NCBI GenBank assembly: GCA_038049695.1 | Contig: CP142459.1 | Coordinates: forward strand, 73,197,001 to 73,261,000 | Source of the DNA: Cinnamomum chago | Lineage: Eukaryota; Streptophyta; Magnoliopsida; Laurales; Lauraceae | Length of the DNA: 64,000 nucleotides | Reading direction: 5' to 3' | In this document: positions 46,852 to 58,964 of the stretch, one piece after another | Numbering within the stretch: the first letter of the stretch is position 1 | Layout: each line of letters opens with the position of its first letter | Notes under the pieces: model-generated | Databases searched by the model: none | Told to the model about the DNA's origin: nothing | Seen by the model: the letters and a program-made list of their open reading frames with translations, nothing else | Program-made: the position numbers and the translations under genes

Positions 46852-48370
46852 CTGCTCCAATAGGAAACACTCGGCAACTTCCACATCCATTAGAATTCAC
46901 GCTGATAAATGCTCCATTGAGCAGATTGTCACTGCTGGCGGGAGCTAAAATGACATTTTCATGAACATTAGACAAAATTTCGCTCCCTAAAACCACCAAA
47001 TTCCCATCAACAACAGTAATCCCAGCCCCAACAGTCATCTTGGAATAAAACTAATTCACAATAAGACCCAAATGAGAGGCTCATAAATCCCTGATAGAAC
47101 AGAACAACAACTTTGGAAACAGAAATTCAATGCCTTGATAAAAACTCAGAAGCTTTCCCAAATAGCCAAAGTAGAAAAAAAAGGAATTAGAATCAACGCG
47201 TCGAAAGAACACACAAATTTCAAGAAACAAATCCAAATGGAATTCAGAGAAGATAAACAAAAGGGAATTCAATGACATGAATGCAATTACCCATCAAAGA
47301 AAAAGGCCTTTATAGAGAAATGAGTTTGCAGTCTCATGGAACCTTCATCAATGTTGAAGTCTTGTTTGTTTGTTTTTTATGGGATTAGACTTGGATTTAC
47401 ACACATTTAGATATATTTAATTTTTTATGATCAATCAAAGTGCCCAAACAAACAAATACATCTTATCCCACCTATCTCTTCTGTCACAAAGCAACTCTGC
47501 AAGTACTGCACTTGTACTTCCACATTCATACCAGTTGATTCTAAAATGCACAAAACAGATTACCCTAATCCCTATCATCCAATTAATAACATTTTTTTTT
47601 TTGGGTGAGTGGCTGGCTGGATTAGTTGAGTTTCTATATATGCATTGAAATCAATGGTGATTTCCACAAGTACATCTGATTCAAATAACTTCGAATATAA
47701 TTCTTGAAATGGTTCCCATCAAAACGCATTAAAAGATAGATAGATGGGTTTCTTGAGAGGACCGAAACCCCTCATTTCAGACCAGAAGGAAGTAATCCCT
47801 TTCAACTGAGCAAAATGGTCCTTCCCACCACTGCAATTCCATAGGCTATAGTAAACGAACGTCAGTAAACCACCAAGAACTCAGGCCTCACATGGACAGA
47901 ACCAAAATTTCTAATCATCAGATGCATATTTTGTTGTTAAATCAGAAATACAAAGCCAAACAAACCCTAGATTTCCCAAAAACCTAAGATTCAATCCTCG
48001 CCAACTTATCAAACTATTGAACAAAACACAATGAAGAAAGAATTCAAGAAAGAATTTATCATAAGAAACCCTAAATATCGGAGAAAGAAAAGATCAGAAA
48101 CCCTAAATACCCGGATTCTTTTGCCTTTGACATTGCTTTCGATTTCGATTAGGGTTTTGCAATACGAGAAGATGCATTTACCGATCATGTAATTCTTCCA
48201 GCACTGCTGCAACAATCATTTCTTCAATCAGAAGATCCAGGAAAGAGAAGTTCATTTTCCTTGGATTTCGTCTTCTCTCTTTTGATAGAAAGAGGAGTCT
48301 GTGTGAGGAATTAAGGCGTGCTGGAGAAGCAAACGTTAGTAGCAGAGAATGAATAGTGTGAGTGTGAGTG
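46852..48370 (-). CDS. SIP1/RFS1-type alpha-galactosidase-like gene, leader and first coding exon only
   Basis: Coding exon 47,038-46,852 encodes MTVGAGITVVDGNLVVLGSE, then NVILAPASSDNLLNGAFISV and RVFPIGA. This is the N-terminus of seed-imbibition-protein/'probable galactinol-sucrose galactosyltransferase 1' proteins (glycosyl hydrolase family 36), which act on galactosyl oligosaccharides. It ends at donor G|GTTACT in phase 1. Upstream, an exon at about 48,370-48,182 ends in donor GTAAAT and would splice over 1,143 bp to the acceptor TTCCAAG just before the start codon. A 25-codon upstream frame (MNFSFLDLLIEEMIVAAVLE...) in that exon would then end in a TGA overlapping the main ATG. The next family exon (LEGLRFMC...FKLWWMTQRMG) was not found downstream, so the gene is truncated or its remainder is displaced. 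Confidence 0.75.
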
Positions 48371-48448
48371 GGGGAGGTCACTTATAAGAGCCATATGAGG
48401 GTGCAAAAACTTGCCGTTGTACATGGCGATTTTAAATGGTAAATAATG

Positions 48449-50990
48449 TGTCACGAGCTGGCCCGAGATCCGATTAATCCGGACAAACCTCGGGTCGCGC
48501 TGTCCATACTTACTCTCGTGAACTTCGAATTAACAGATGTTAAAACGGAATCGACAAGGCATAACCATACATCAATACGTGTCATATGTACATTTTTACG
48601 GAATATATACATATACATTGACAAACTGTTAAAACTACACAAGTACTTTACATGCAAGTAAAGTCAACATACACATTTCCTTTCCTAATTTAGTTAACCA
48701 CTGCATATTCAAATACAATACAGGGACATCTATTTACAATTTCCAAAATACATATACTAAAAGTATTTCCAAAATAAATTCTTTCAAAAGTTTTCATCCA
48801 TGTTCTTGCACTCAGACATTGATATCAACACATATCCAATCACGTCCATTATATCAATCCTCCTGGAGGAATCGGATTGGCCTCCTCCTCCGGCGGTGCG
48901 GCCTCTGCAGGACCGACACAGGCAACTGAACCTGCAATGTCATCAATAACACTGTAAACTAGACGGTTCAACAATGTATACACAATGTATGATAGTATAT
49001 GCTATTTCCTATAATAATTCTGTTTAATTTAACAATTAAAAAAATTCTACAATCAACTATCAATTCTAAACAATTCTAGTCAATATAGTAACCTGTACAA
49101 TTGGAATCAATAATAACAAGTAATGGGTGGCAACTGCAATAGTATCAATTTATTTTAGTTCTTCCAAAGGAAGCATTCATTCATGTTCATTCATTGCATT
49201 GATTACATTGAGTACTCTTATTAGGTGGCTTATCAAATGGTGACATTTACTCCATAATGTGCGGGATCTACCAGTGTCTTGATTAGAGATCACCGGCATC
49301 ACCACGGAGTTTCGGAACACCCCTAGTCCATCTACTGCAGTAGGATTGTTCATTAATTATTCATTTAATTTATTTCATTTGTTCATTTCATTAATTCAGT
49401 TCATATCAGCTCAATAGCGAGCTTATGAAATTACTACGTAGTGCTAGACTCAAGGAAAAAACTTATAAATTCTTATTCAATTCAAATTCTATATTCAAGT
49501 CACTAATAATTCAAAACCATACATTCATGTGTAACTCTCAGTTGTCTAGTACACTTGTAATTTTTTATTTATTTTATGAACATCACATTAGATTTAATGT
49601 GCATTTGAGTCCCCTTCGTTAACACCTATGAAGGTTTAGTTAATACAATTGAAGGATTAATACATAATTGAACTATAACTAATCCCATTGACATTCTTTT
49701 CTTTTATTTTCTATAAATCTTAATAATCCTAGATTATGTTATAATTAGTCCTAAGACTAATTTATAGACCATTTATGTTCATGGAAAGAGTATTTGGTTC
49801 AAATAGAACCAATTCCAAAGGTCCGATCGATTGGCCTGAAATCATGTCCCAGTTAGGACTTGTTCGATTGATCGGCCTGTATGTTTGATTGATCGGACCT
49901 GTGACGAATCGCAGTTTCAAATTCTGAAACTGGTCTCCTTCTTTTCCTTTCTTTATTCAATTCACTTACAACCTGCAAGGAAAATGGAACCATCTGTTCC
50001 CACCCTAATCACCACTCATATACCTCAATTTCTTCTTCATCCAATCATACCTAATATTCAAATCAATTCATGCATGCAAATCAAAATCAAGAATAGGGTG
50101 ATAAATCATAATTCTACACAATCTATATACACTAGCATTCAATTGCTAATAGATTGTTTATACTTGCCTTTTTGAGATCAATTAACTCCAAGCCCTTGTC
50201 TAGCTTTATTTTTTTAGATGAAAATCCCCAAATTGCAATCTTCTTTCAACCTAGAAATCAACCAATCCACATACACCACCCCTGTAAGCTACTTGTGCTA
50301 AAACTACTCTAAACCATCCCATGCATCTTGAAAACTCTAAAAGAAATTCAAGCTACTCACTTGTAGCTCTTGTGAAGAGAGTTTTGTACTTTCTCTCGAG
50401 CTCTATCTTCAAAGAAACCAAAGGGAAGGTGAAGAAGATGAAGTTAGCACCACTTCAAGCCTACATGCAAGCTCCAATCCTCTCAATTGATGGAGAAAAT
50501 GGAAGGGAAGAGAAGAGAATGAGTCTAGGGTTGCTGTGCTGGAAATGAGTTGAATGAACTCATTGTTGAGTTCATTTCATCTTATACAATGGACTATTTT
50601 GCACTTAAGCCCCCTTAGTTACTCTCATTTACACTTTGAGTCAATTGAAGACTCAATTGATCCATTTGAGGTCAAATGTAATCAAGCTTATTATGAAAGT
50701 TGATGTCCCCTTCGAGGTACACACATTGGTATCGAGAATGACCGTATTCGACGAAATACAGGATAATTCGTATTTACGAAAAAGTCCTTATTTTCCTTTG
50801 TTTGAGTAAAAAATCAATTCAAGTACCTCAATCTCATCCATTATCATTTCATTAAACCCAAATCAATCATTTGAGACTAATCTCGTTGAATTTGATCATT
50901 AACCATCATTAGCTTAATTAAACATGATTAATTAGTAATAATTTTGATTAATTAGAGTTAATCTTGATTAACTCGGGACGGGGTCTAACA
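48449..50990 (-). mobile_element. Solo LTR, 2.54 kb, gypsy type (possibly Del/Tekay)
   Basis: Read on the minus strand it begins TGTTAGACCCCGTCCCGAG and ends GGCCAGCTCGTGACA. Possible target duplication TAATG/TGATG, imperfect. The same family recurs inverted at 58,040. It has no coding sequence. Assignment to the Del/Tekay chromovirus group rests only on length and end sequence. It looks old. Confidence 0.7.
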
Positions 50991-50995
50991 TGATG

Positions 50996-53900
50996 ATATT
51001 TGCACGGTGGCCCACCAAATCTCGATCTTTCCCTTTGGATTTCCGAACTTGACGGCCATGATTGAGTGACCTGTGGGACCTCTTGTTGATGGTGCCATCA
51101 TTGCTACAGGCCTGGATCCTTTATCCCAGCATTTACATGAAACTTTACCGTGGGGCCCACACAGGGATTATCATGTGCTGTTGAAGATAAATCTCATCCC
51201 TTTATATCTAGATCCTCAAGTTTCGGCTAAAGATTAATGTGTCCCACCACATAATTGAGTACATGATAAAAATGTAACTAGGAGATGACATGGCATCACT
51301 ACTTGTGTGGTGTTAATCTCGGTTTCCATCTTAGATCAATCATATAATGCGACCTTCTATGTTTAAATTGAAAGTTGAGGATCTAGATATGGAAGGCAGG
51401 GGTTCATCTTGAATGATTTGGATTATCTCTTTGCAGCATTGGCCTATTTGTTAACCAAAGGAGTGATTGAATGGTTATTTCAAGGGATAATAAAATAAAA
51501 GGAGTCAAATCGAAAGGTATCTTTTTTGTCATTAAATTTGACACTCACCCCCACTTCATTTTAATAATAAAGTTACCAAAATGACACAAAAAATGGAGTT
51601 TAAGGAGTTTAATATTTAGTTTCCATTTAATAGTTATGATAGAGGATTTGGGTTCGTTGTTGCTTAGACATCAACAATTAAATGGTCCTCGTCAAAGACA
51701 CATGGACGACAGTAAAAAGGGTGTATAAAAGTAAATGTGAGTTCTCTTTCTTCTCCAAAGATGTCCAACGCATGAAGAGCCCACCAAGGGAAATTCTCAT
51801 TTTTCTAATCTTCCTTCGTTTGTGACCTTTTTTATAATACATTTTTATTGTGTCCAAGAACTTGGAATTCTAAACCCTCTTATGTTTGGTAACTTCACTA
51901 GTAAAGTGAAGTAAGGTAAATGGTTAAAATTATGAGACAAGAGAAGAATAGGGGTCTAATCAAAAGGTATCAAAATTAACAAATTACCACTTCTTCTTTT
52001 TTTCTTTTTCTTTTTTTCTAAAAGATATTTCCTCTTCCTTTTTTTTAGTCTACAAGATATTTTCTCATGCCATTAAATGACACCAAATGCTCTTTTTTTT
52101 TTTACCAAAAAAAAAAAAAAAGATACCTTCCTATGCCATTAGCATTATTTGATTTGGCCCCTTTTCTTTTATTTTCTCTAGATTTGACATTTTCTCTTCA
52201 CTTCACTCTAAGAGTAAATAACCCAAATAAGCCAAAGCATAGAGTAGTTTTATGTGGCAAAGCATATGCCTGTTTTTTTTGTCTTGATTTGACATTTTCC
52301 CTTCACTTCACTCTATAGGTAAACTACACAAACAAGTCAAAGCACGGAGTAATTTCATGTGGCAGAGCAGACGCTGTGCTTTTTTTTTTTCCTCTAAACT
52401 TGACATATTCTCTTTACTTCACTCTACAAGTAAATTTCCCAAACAAGCCAAAGCATAGACTAATTTCATGTGGCAAAGCAAATGCTTGCGTTTTTTGAAA
52501 ATGAAGAAATTTTAAAATGATTCCGAGTGTTTGTCCTAATGTCAAAAAAGCGTTTCATAAATTAGTAATTTTAAAATTGTCTTTAATTTTGTGGTTGCAA
52601 TTATCATAAAAAAAATATAGTCTAGACGAAGTCTAAGGATTTAGTTTTTTTGCGTCCACTGCCTTTCAACTATTTGATGCAATGCTTTATCATTAGGAAA
52701 GACCTAGGAAAATCCATTTTTCAAAGAAGGGAGGCCATCCAAATTGCTTTTTCATTGACTCTCTTTTCACATGTTGCACAAATGTGTCCTAAAGGTGCAT
52801 TTGTACAACGAGAGGATTCCACAACAAAGAAAACTTATTTTTTATTTCCATGCAACTCATTATTTTATGATTGTGTGTGTCATTTTATTTTATTTTTTGA
52901 AAAAAATGAGTGATTCTCCTTAATAAAAACCATTTCAATTTCCTATAAAAAAGATAGAAATGTAGGGTTCCTTTATCCTAAAAATACAAATCTCTATTCA
53001 TGAAATCCATGTACGATACAAACCATTTCAAGATGTGAGCATTCAGAAGTAGAGAAACGAACATATCACAGTTGATGAGGATGTCTCATCAGCATATCAT
53101 TTTATTTTACTCTTTATTTCTATTTTAGTTTTTCATCAAACTACTTTATTTGATTCTCAAGCATCCAAGTGGGTCGTATTTAGTAAAATTATGTCGAGCG
53201 CTAAAGTATAAAAAATGGGTCAAGCATAAGCTTTGCTGAGAAAAGAGCTGATCATAAACCTTTTATTTGAATTACCAAAGGAAAAATTCAATTGTTTGTT
53301 GTCATCTAATGATGCTTGGTTATCGAGAACCTTTGTGATTAGTGTGGTTTTTAATCTTTCAAGCGTCAACTGTGGGTCTCGTTACAAGTATTGGCTAAGA
53401 ACAAATCTAAAAGACAATAAAAGTAGTATAAAAATGCACTTATCAAAGAAGAAGAATAAATAAGTCCTTTAAAATCAATTTAAAAGGGTGTTATTGTTAA
53501 AATCAAGGAAGATTCTTGCTTACTAAGAAGACTTTGATAAACCATCAGCACATTTTTTTTGCTATGCTGGACTACAAGTAAGTGAGTCATATTTTAACTT
53601 AAGGACCCGGGATCAATCTGTGGGCATGTATGTGAAACTTTAAATGCACAACACTATTCAACTGTGACGGTCAGATGTAAACTATCAACATTGATTTCGA
53701 TGTCATAGTCAGGATCTTAGATGTTTTTTGAACCCTAGACAAACACTTGTGCGGAGGTCCATGGCTTGTGAATTCATTTGTAAAACTAAATATAAATTAA
53801 AACCTTGGCTTAAGAATATATTACCTTTGCATGTGTTGTAATACATTGATCAAGTTCTTATATCTCACATAATTGTTTGACCTACTATAATTTTTAGAAG

Positions 53901-54382
53901 AAACAAAATGAAAAAAACAATGGTTCAGTCTCATCTAGATATGATTGCTATATATATAATATCAATATTATTGTTCACTTTTACTTCCTTCACACATCAA
54001 TGAACATGGATCGGTCTTGAGTTGTGGTTTGGTTGAGCATGTCACTCAAAACCTTCTATTTGGTATGGTAGGACAATCAACTTAATTAATGATCATTTAG
54101 CTACATTGTTAAGTGTGGCAATCCTTTTAAAAATAAAGGATCAGGTGGCCAAGATATTCCTATCCATATAAACTTTATAGGGCATGATGCATCATCCAAG
54201 AGATTTGAGACGTAGGATGTACTTTAGGCAGACTAACTGAATAAATAAATCATGCTTACAAAAAATACTTAATAAATCACTTAATACTCCAATCAACAGA
54301 AATTATATCTATTAAAAGTTCCATATTTTTTCTAATAAACTTTACAATACAAGGAAGGCTAAATGGGATATGGTTAAGATGA
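50996..54382. other. Intergenic region, no gene recognised
   Basis: 51,000-51,480 is of normal complexity but without a convincing reading frame. 51,490-52,150 is T-rich with long homopolymers. 52,176-52,496 holds three tandem units. 52,500-54,250 is AT-rich with only short frames. Confidence 0.5.
52176..52496. repeat. Three tandem units of about 105-110 bp
   Basis: Each unit has GATTTGACATTTTC...CTTCACTTCACTCTA, then AAACAAGCCAAAGCA, then TTTCATGTGGCAAAGCA, and is separated by T-runs. Starts are near 52,181, 52,286 and 52,396. Units are about 80 percent similar. Confidence 0.85.
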
Positions 54383-56586
54383 TTATGAGGAGGATGACGA
54401 AGATGGATAATAATAATTTGCTGGTTCTTGATTGAGCATCTCCATGAGTTCCGCAAAGTCAACAATGCCGATGTCACTTGGAGGAGCAATGTCATAACCC
54501 ATATCTGAAGCATTAGGTATAAGTTCTTCCAGAAGATTATTAAATGAGTTTGATGGTTCTCGATCTAGCATCGCAATGAGTTCTGCAAAGTCGGCAAGGC
54601 CGGTGTCACTCAGAAGAGCAATGTCACAACTCGTATTTGAAGCATTAGGTATAAGTTCTTTTGTAAGGTCGGTGTCATTCAGAGGAGCAATGTCGCAGTT
54701 CGTATTTGAAGCAATAGGTACAAGTTCTCTTGCAAGGTCGATGTCACTCAGAGGAGCAATGTCGCAGTTCGTATTTGAAGCATTAGGTACAAGTTCTCTT
54801 GCAAGGTCGATGTCACTCAGAGGAGCAATGTCACAACCCATATATGAGGCAATAGGTATATGTTCTTCCAGAAGATTATCAAACAAGGGGGCAATAGATT
54901 GGTCATTTTCTTGGTTTCCATTGAGGGGTATTTGTTGCAAAATATTCTCTCTCTTCTTGCCTTTTGTGTTTAATCCTTCGTAGAGTACAATGGATTGGTC
55001 GTAAGGTATACGTTCTTCCGGAAGATTATCAAATAAGGGGACCATAGATAGGTCATTTTCTTGGTATCCATTGAGGGAGCCTTGTTGCAAAACAATCTCT
55101 CTCTTCTTGCCTGTTGTGTCTAATGTTTCGGAGAGTACAATGGCCTTCCTCTTCCTACTCTCCCTTTCACTGGCACTCAAGTTCTCATAAATGCTGCAAA
55201 TAACCCATTTGTCTAGTTGGAGATTGTGATTTAAGAGAAAATCATTAGGCAAATAATAAAAAAAAGGAAAGAATACATATTTAATTAAATAATGCATGCA
55301 TTCTTCGAACCATTTAGGATCTTACCTGATACATGGTGCTAGTGGGTGGTGTTGTGTATATGGAATTTTACCAATGATCAACCCGTAAGGGGGATTGGCG
55401 GGTTCCTCATCATAAAAAAGAAGAAGAAGAATGCATCCATTCATGTAAACTCATAGCGAATTATTATAGAGTGACGGAATGGTGTAATGTTTATATACCT
55501 TCATTGGGTCAGTGGGAAATTGTGCATGGTTGACACTTTGATGTTCACTCAATCTGGATCCAATTGGTATTCTTTTCATGTGGATGTTCTCCAAAGTAGA
55601 AAATAAGGGATCTCGTAGCGCCAATTACGTTGTTTCCTTCTTTAATTTCAGTTTCTCTTGTGCTAGCCTTCCAGTACCCGTTTTTGGTAGATCGACTTGG
55701 TTGGATCCCGTTTCGATATTTTCGATAAGTTGATGTAAAGAAGTAACACTTCTCTTCTCCCCTTGACCCAAATTGAGTTGCTGTACATTCCATTAAAGTT
55801 TAAACACACCAAGAACATGCAAAACTTCTTTAATGTATTAAATGTGAAGTAATCAGACACGCAAGACTAACACTAGTAGAATGCAAAAGAAAACCCATCC
55901 GGTTCACGAATGCATTCAAGAAAAATGAAAGAACGCGATTTTTGTAATGTTGAATGATAAAGAACAAGAAAAAGAACCAAAGAGGAATGATAGCAACATG
56001 AACCATTAAAACCCAAAGAAATAGCATGCATTTGACACCATCTCATTTTAAAAAACTCAAAATCAAGAATACTAGATAAAAGAATTTGAATCCGAGACAT
56101 TAATCTTGGGAAAAAAACAAGAAGAAGAAAATTCTTGAGAGAATTGAATCATTCTATATATGATTCAGACTGCACAAAAAAAAAAAAAAAAACCACCCAC
56201 CCAGTTGATCACCTTCTGCATACATCCAAGAATGACAAGTGAATGTCATCTTCAAGAAAACTAATGAAACAAGAATAGCAACAACATGAAGAAAGAAGAA
56301 GAAGAAGAACAACAACAACAACAGCAACAACAACAAGAATATTGCATGAAAGAACGGGAGATTGATTGCTTACACAAACAGAAAAGAAGATGGGATAGAA
56401 TTAGAACAAACCTAGCAGCCCACTTGGATCAAACTTGTATGATTCAACCCCTTTGATTAAGTCACATGGGAGGGGCAGATTATCAATATTTTTTCGTAGG
56501 TACTTCAACAGCTCCTTGTCTATAGGATAGAATCTGTAACCACATGGAATCCTCATTGATGTTGATATTGTTGCACCACAAGACAT
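54383..56586 (-). CDS. NAC-domain transcription factor with repeat-built C-terminus, possibly decayed
   Basis: Exons: 56,586-56,412, 55,780-55,499 and 55,212-54,383, with GT-AG junctions in phase. Exon 1 gives MSCGATISTSMRIPCGYRFY then DLIKGVESYKFDP (NAC subdomains A-B). Exon 2 gives EEKCYFFTSTYRKYRNG, GYWKAS and LIFYFGEHPHEKNTNWIQIE (subdomains C-D). Exon 3 starts DKWVICSIYENLSASERESR (subdomain E). NAC proteins bind DNA as dimers through this domain. Two TGA codons lie in exon 2 at 55,545 and 55,509 in the linking frame, so this splice model would not yield full-length protein. Either the copy is decayed or a different splice is used: a candidate extra exon near 55,430-55,327 (EPANPPYGLIIGKIPYTQHH) has a good donor. 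The usual conserved Gly/Phe/His of LPPGFRFHP are partly changed. The last 200 residues are tandem repeats ending in an acidic DFAELMEMLNQEP block. Confidence 0.7.
54430..55130 (-). repeat. Coding tandem repeats in NAC exon 3
   Basis: Two layers are visible. About 48 residues are duplicated (AIVL/SIVL...GKKRE...LQQ...LNG-QEND...PLFDNL-EE-IP). After that come about five units of 22 residues (66 bp) of the type ASNTNCDIAPLSDIDLAREL. Unit length is a multiple of three, so the frame is kept. The middle DNA units are more than 90 percent alike, suggesting recent expansion. Confidence 0.9.
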
Positions 56587-56724
56587 CTCTCTCCTACAAC
56601 CAAAGCACGTTCTCCAAATCTCTCTCCCTCTAAAACTAGAGCAAGGCACTCCAAATCTATCTCTATCTCTTCTAAGAAATATTCAATTGCAAATAGACCA
56701 CCTACATATATACAGTCTCCTAAA

Positions 56725-56780
56725 TAGGGTTTAGGGTTTAAGGGTTTAGGGTCTAGGGTTTAGGGTCTAGGGTCTAGGGA
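56725..56780. promoter_or_regulatory. Interstitial telomere-like repeats upstream of the NAC gene
   Basis: About eight units of TAGGGTT/TAGGGTC, including TTTAGGGTTTAAGGGTTTAG, lie 140-195 bp upstream of the NAC start codon. On the gene's own strand they give AAACCCTAAACCC, which contains the plant telo-box AAACCCTAA, bound by telomere-repeat-binding proteins in plants. Confidence 0.85.
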
Positions 56781-56786
56781 GAGGAG

Positions 56787-57117
56787 GAAACCGAGGAGGT
56801 TCCTCTAGGACTAGAAGAATGGACTGCGGAGGGTACTGCTTAGCCTCGCAATCGAAGAGAGTTACTTAGGTTATTTTTGGGTACATCTTTTGGGGGTGTA
56901 TATGAACTTGTTTAAAAATTGTAAATCATTTTTTGGTGTGTGTACTTCGAGGGATAGTTGTTCATAGAATCCTTTGTAGAAGGTTCTCCAGGCCAAGGAG
57001 TCTTATAAAATTCACATGGGCATATTAGAGTAGAAGTGTATACAGATACCAATTGGGCTAGTTCTTGAACAGGAAGTCGACTACATGTTACTCCAATGTA
57101 GCAAACTCCAAATTGTC
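56787..57117. other. Region between the telomere-like repeats and the LINE
   Basis: No gene recognised. Minus-strand LINE homology ends near 57,115. Confidence 0.4.
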
Positions 57118-58039
57118 TATTGTCTAAAGATCGTCTGTTCCAATTCTCCTTAGAGTAAAGGAAAGAAAAGTAATTCAAGATGTTCTAAAGAATTTCATCC
57201 CTGCTTTCCAATCTTACATTCCCTACGATAAGAGAAGAAATCTTATTGACTCTCCTCCTTGAGGAAGCCACCCCATGAAAGAATCTAGTGTTTTTATCAC
57301 CTTCTTTGAGCCATCTACATCTTGACCTTTGTCAGCATTTGATTTTCTCCTCTCTCAACTTCCTATGGAAATCATCTTTCAAAGACAATTAAGTATTGCA
57401 GTCCTCTGATGATAGCTGCCCCAACTCCTTATTATCAAGAATATGAATTTCCTCTAGAATGGCATCTTTTTGAAGATCTAAGTCTCCAAAGTTTGTTTCA
57501 GCCCACTCATTTAATTTAAGCTTAAGAGTCTCCAACTTCACCGCCAATCTAAAGCCAACCCAACCCTCCACTTTCATCTCTTTCCACCATCCCTTAATTA
57601 GAGGTGTCAGATGATTTTCTTCCAACCACATTAGCTCAAAACGAAAAAGGGTCCATCTCTCACATTTTGAGTCTAGGATAATTGGGCAGTGATTAGAAGC
57701 TAGTTTAGGTTGATTAACCTCTGGATATAGATCTATCCAATCGCTGGTAACTAGAAACCCGTCTAGTTTAGACATTATAGGAGGGGATTGATGATTCGAC
57801 GAGGTGTACAAAGCACCATCAAGATGTAGATCCGCAAGAGAGTGTAGATTTATCCAATCTGAGAAAGCCCTCGTATCTTGATTCAACCTACACCCTCCCA
57901 GCCTTCACTAGGAAATCTTATTATATTCCAATCGCCTCCTATGCACCACGCCCCTTTCCATTTTCCTCTATCATCATTCAACTCCTCCCATAGATCTTTT
58001 CTCCTTTGACCATCACTAAGGGCCATAAATCGAAGTAAG
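57118..58039 (-). mobile_element. L1-type LINE fragment: ORF2 endonuclease and start of the RT linker
   Basis: The minus strand reads IYGP (about 58,030), [59 protein letters not shown] and LASNHCPIILD. This is the C-terminal half of the L1 endonuclease. It continues with [20 protein letters not shown] and then YFSFLYSKENWNRRSLDN (57,120-57,180). Frame changes occur near 57,890 and 57,370. The gypsy-type LTR at 58,040 interrupts the endonuclease right before the IYGP motif; the endonuclease start was not found beyond the LTR. Confidence 0.85.
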
Positions 58040-58964
58040 TGTTAGACCCCGTCCCGAGTTAATCGAGATTAACTCTAATTGATTGGAAATTAAGCTAATT
58101 AACTATGTTTAATTAAGCTAATGATGATTTATTGCCAAATGGATTGAATTAGCCTAAAATGAATGATTTAGGTTTAATGAAATGATAATGAATGAGATTG
58201 AGTGAATTGAATGGATTTTAGTCTTAACCAAGGACTTTTTCGTAAATACGAATCTTCACGTATTTTTTCGAATACGGAAACTCTTGATACCAACATGTGT
58301 ATCTCGGCGAGTACGTTAACTTTCATAAAAGACTCGAAGTTGTTCGACGAGAATTGGATCAAATGACCCTTCATTTGACTCGAATTGTAAATAAGAGGAA
58401 ATAATGGACTTAAATGCAACATTGTTCTGATATAAGGAGAGATGAGTTCAATCATCTCATTTTCCAGCTCCAGCAAACCCTAGACACCCTTTTCTTCTTC
58501 TTCTTCTTCCATTTTCTCTCCATCAAGCATCAAGATTGAGGAATTGAGTGTGGCTTTGAAGAGGATTGGTTCCACTTCATCTTCTCCATCTTCTCCTTCC
58601 ATTTCTTTGAAGTTAAAACTTGAGAGAAAACCTAAATTTCTCTCCACAAAGACTACAAGTAAGTAGTTGATCTCTTTTAGAGTTATTCAAGTTTCATTGA
58701 GTGCTTAGGCATAATTCCTAGCACAAACAACTCATAGGAAACCTATCTTTTTGAATTGATATGGTTTAGGTTCAAAAGAAGCTTCAAGTTGAGAAGTTTC
58801 CATCTCAAATCAAGCTAAACAAAGAGCTTTGTGTCAATTGATCTTCAAGCAAAGCAAGTATATGCTTTTCTAGTGATTTATGATGTTATAGGACTTGTAG
58901 GAACTCAAGGAGTTCAGTTTCCAGAAATTGCTTCAGAATTTTTAAAGCTCTAGAATGACGTTCT

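Noticed and set aside
48178-48381. MNFSFLDLLIEEM... as a separate small gene
   Set aside because: It runs into a good splice donor upstream of the RFS1-like start and is better read as a leader exon with an upstream frame.
54430-54860. Regular 66-bp repeats as a CRISPR array
   Set aside because: The units are contiguous without unique spacers and are coding; the genome is a plant.
54576-54983. Plus-strand 135-residue frame with repeats as a gene
   Set aside because: It is the antisense shadow of the NAC repeat region, open only because the 66-bp unit has no stops on that strand.
56725-56780. Telomere-like repeats as a chromosome end
   Set aside because: Only about eight degenerate units, flanked on both sides by ordinary sequence and genes.
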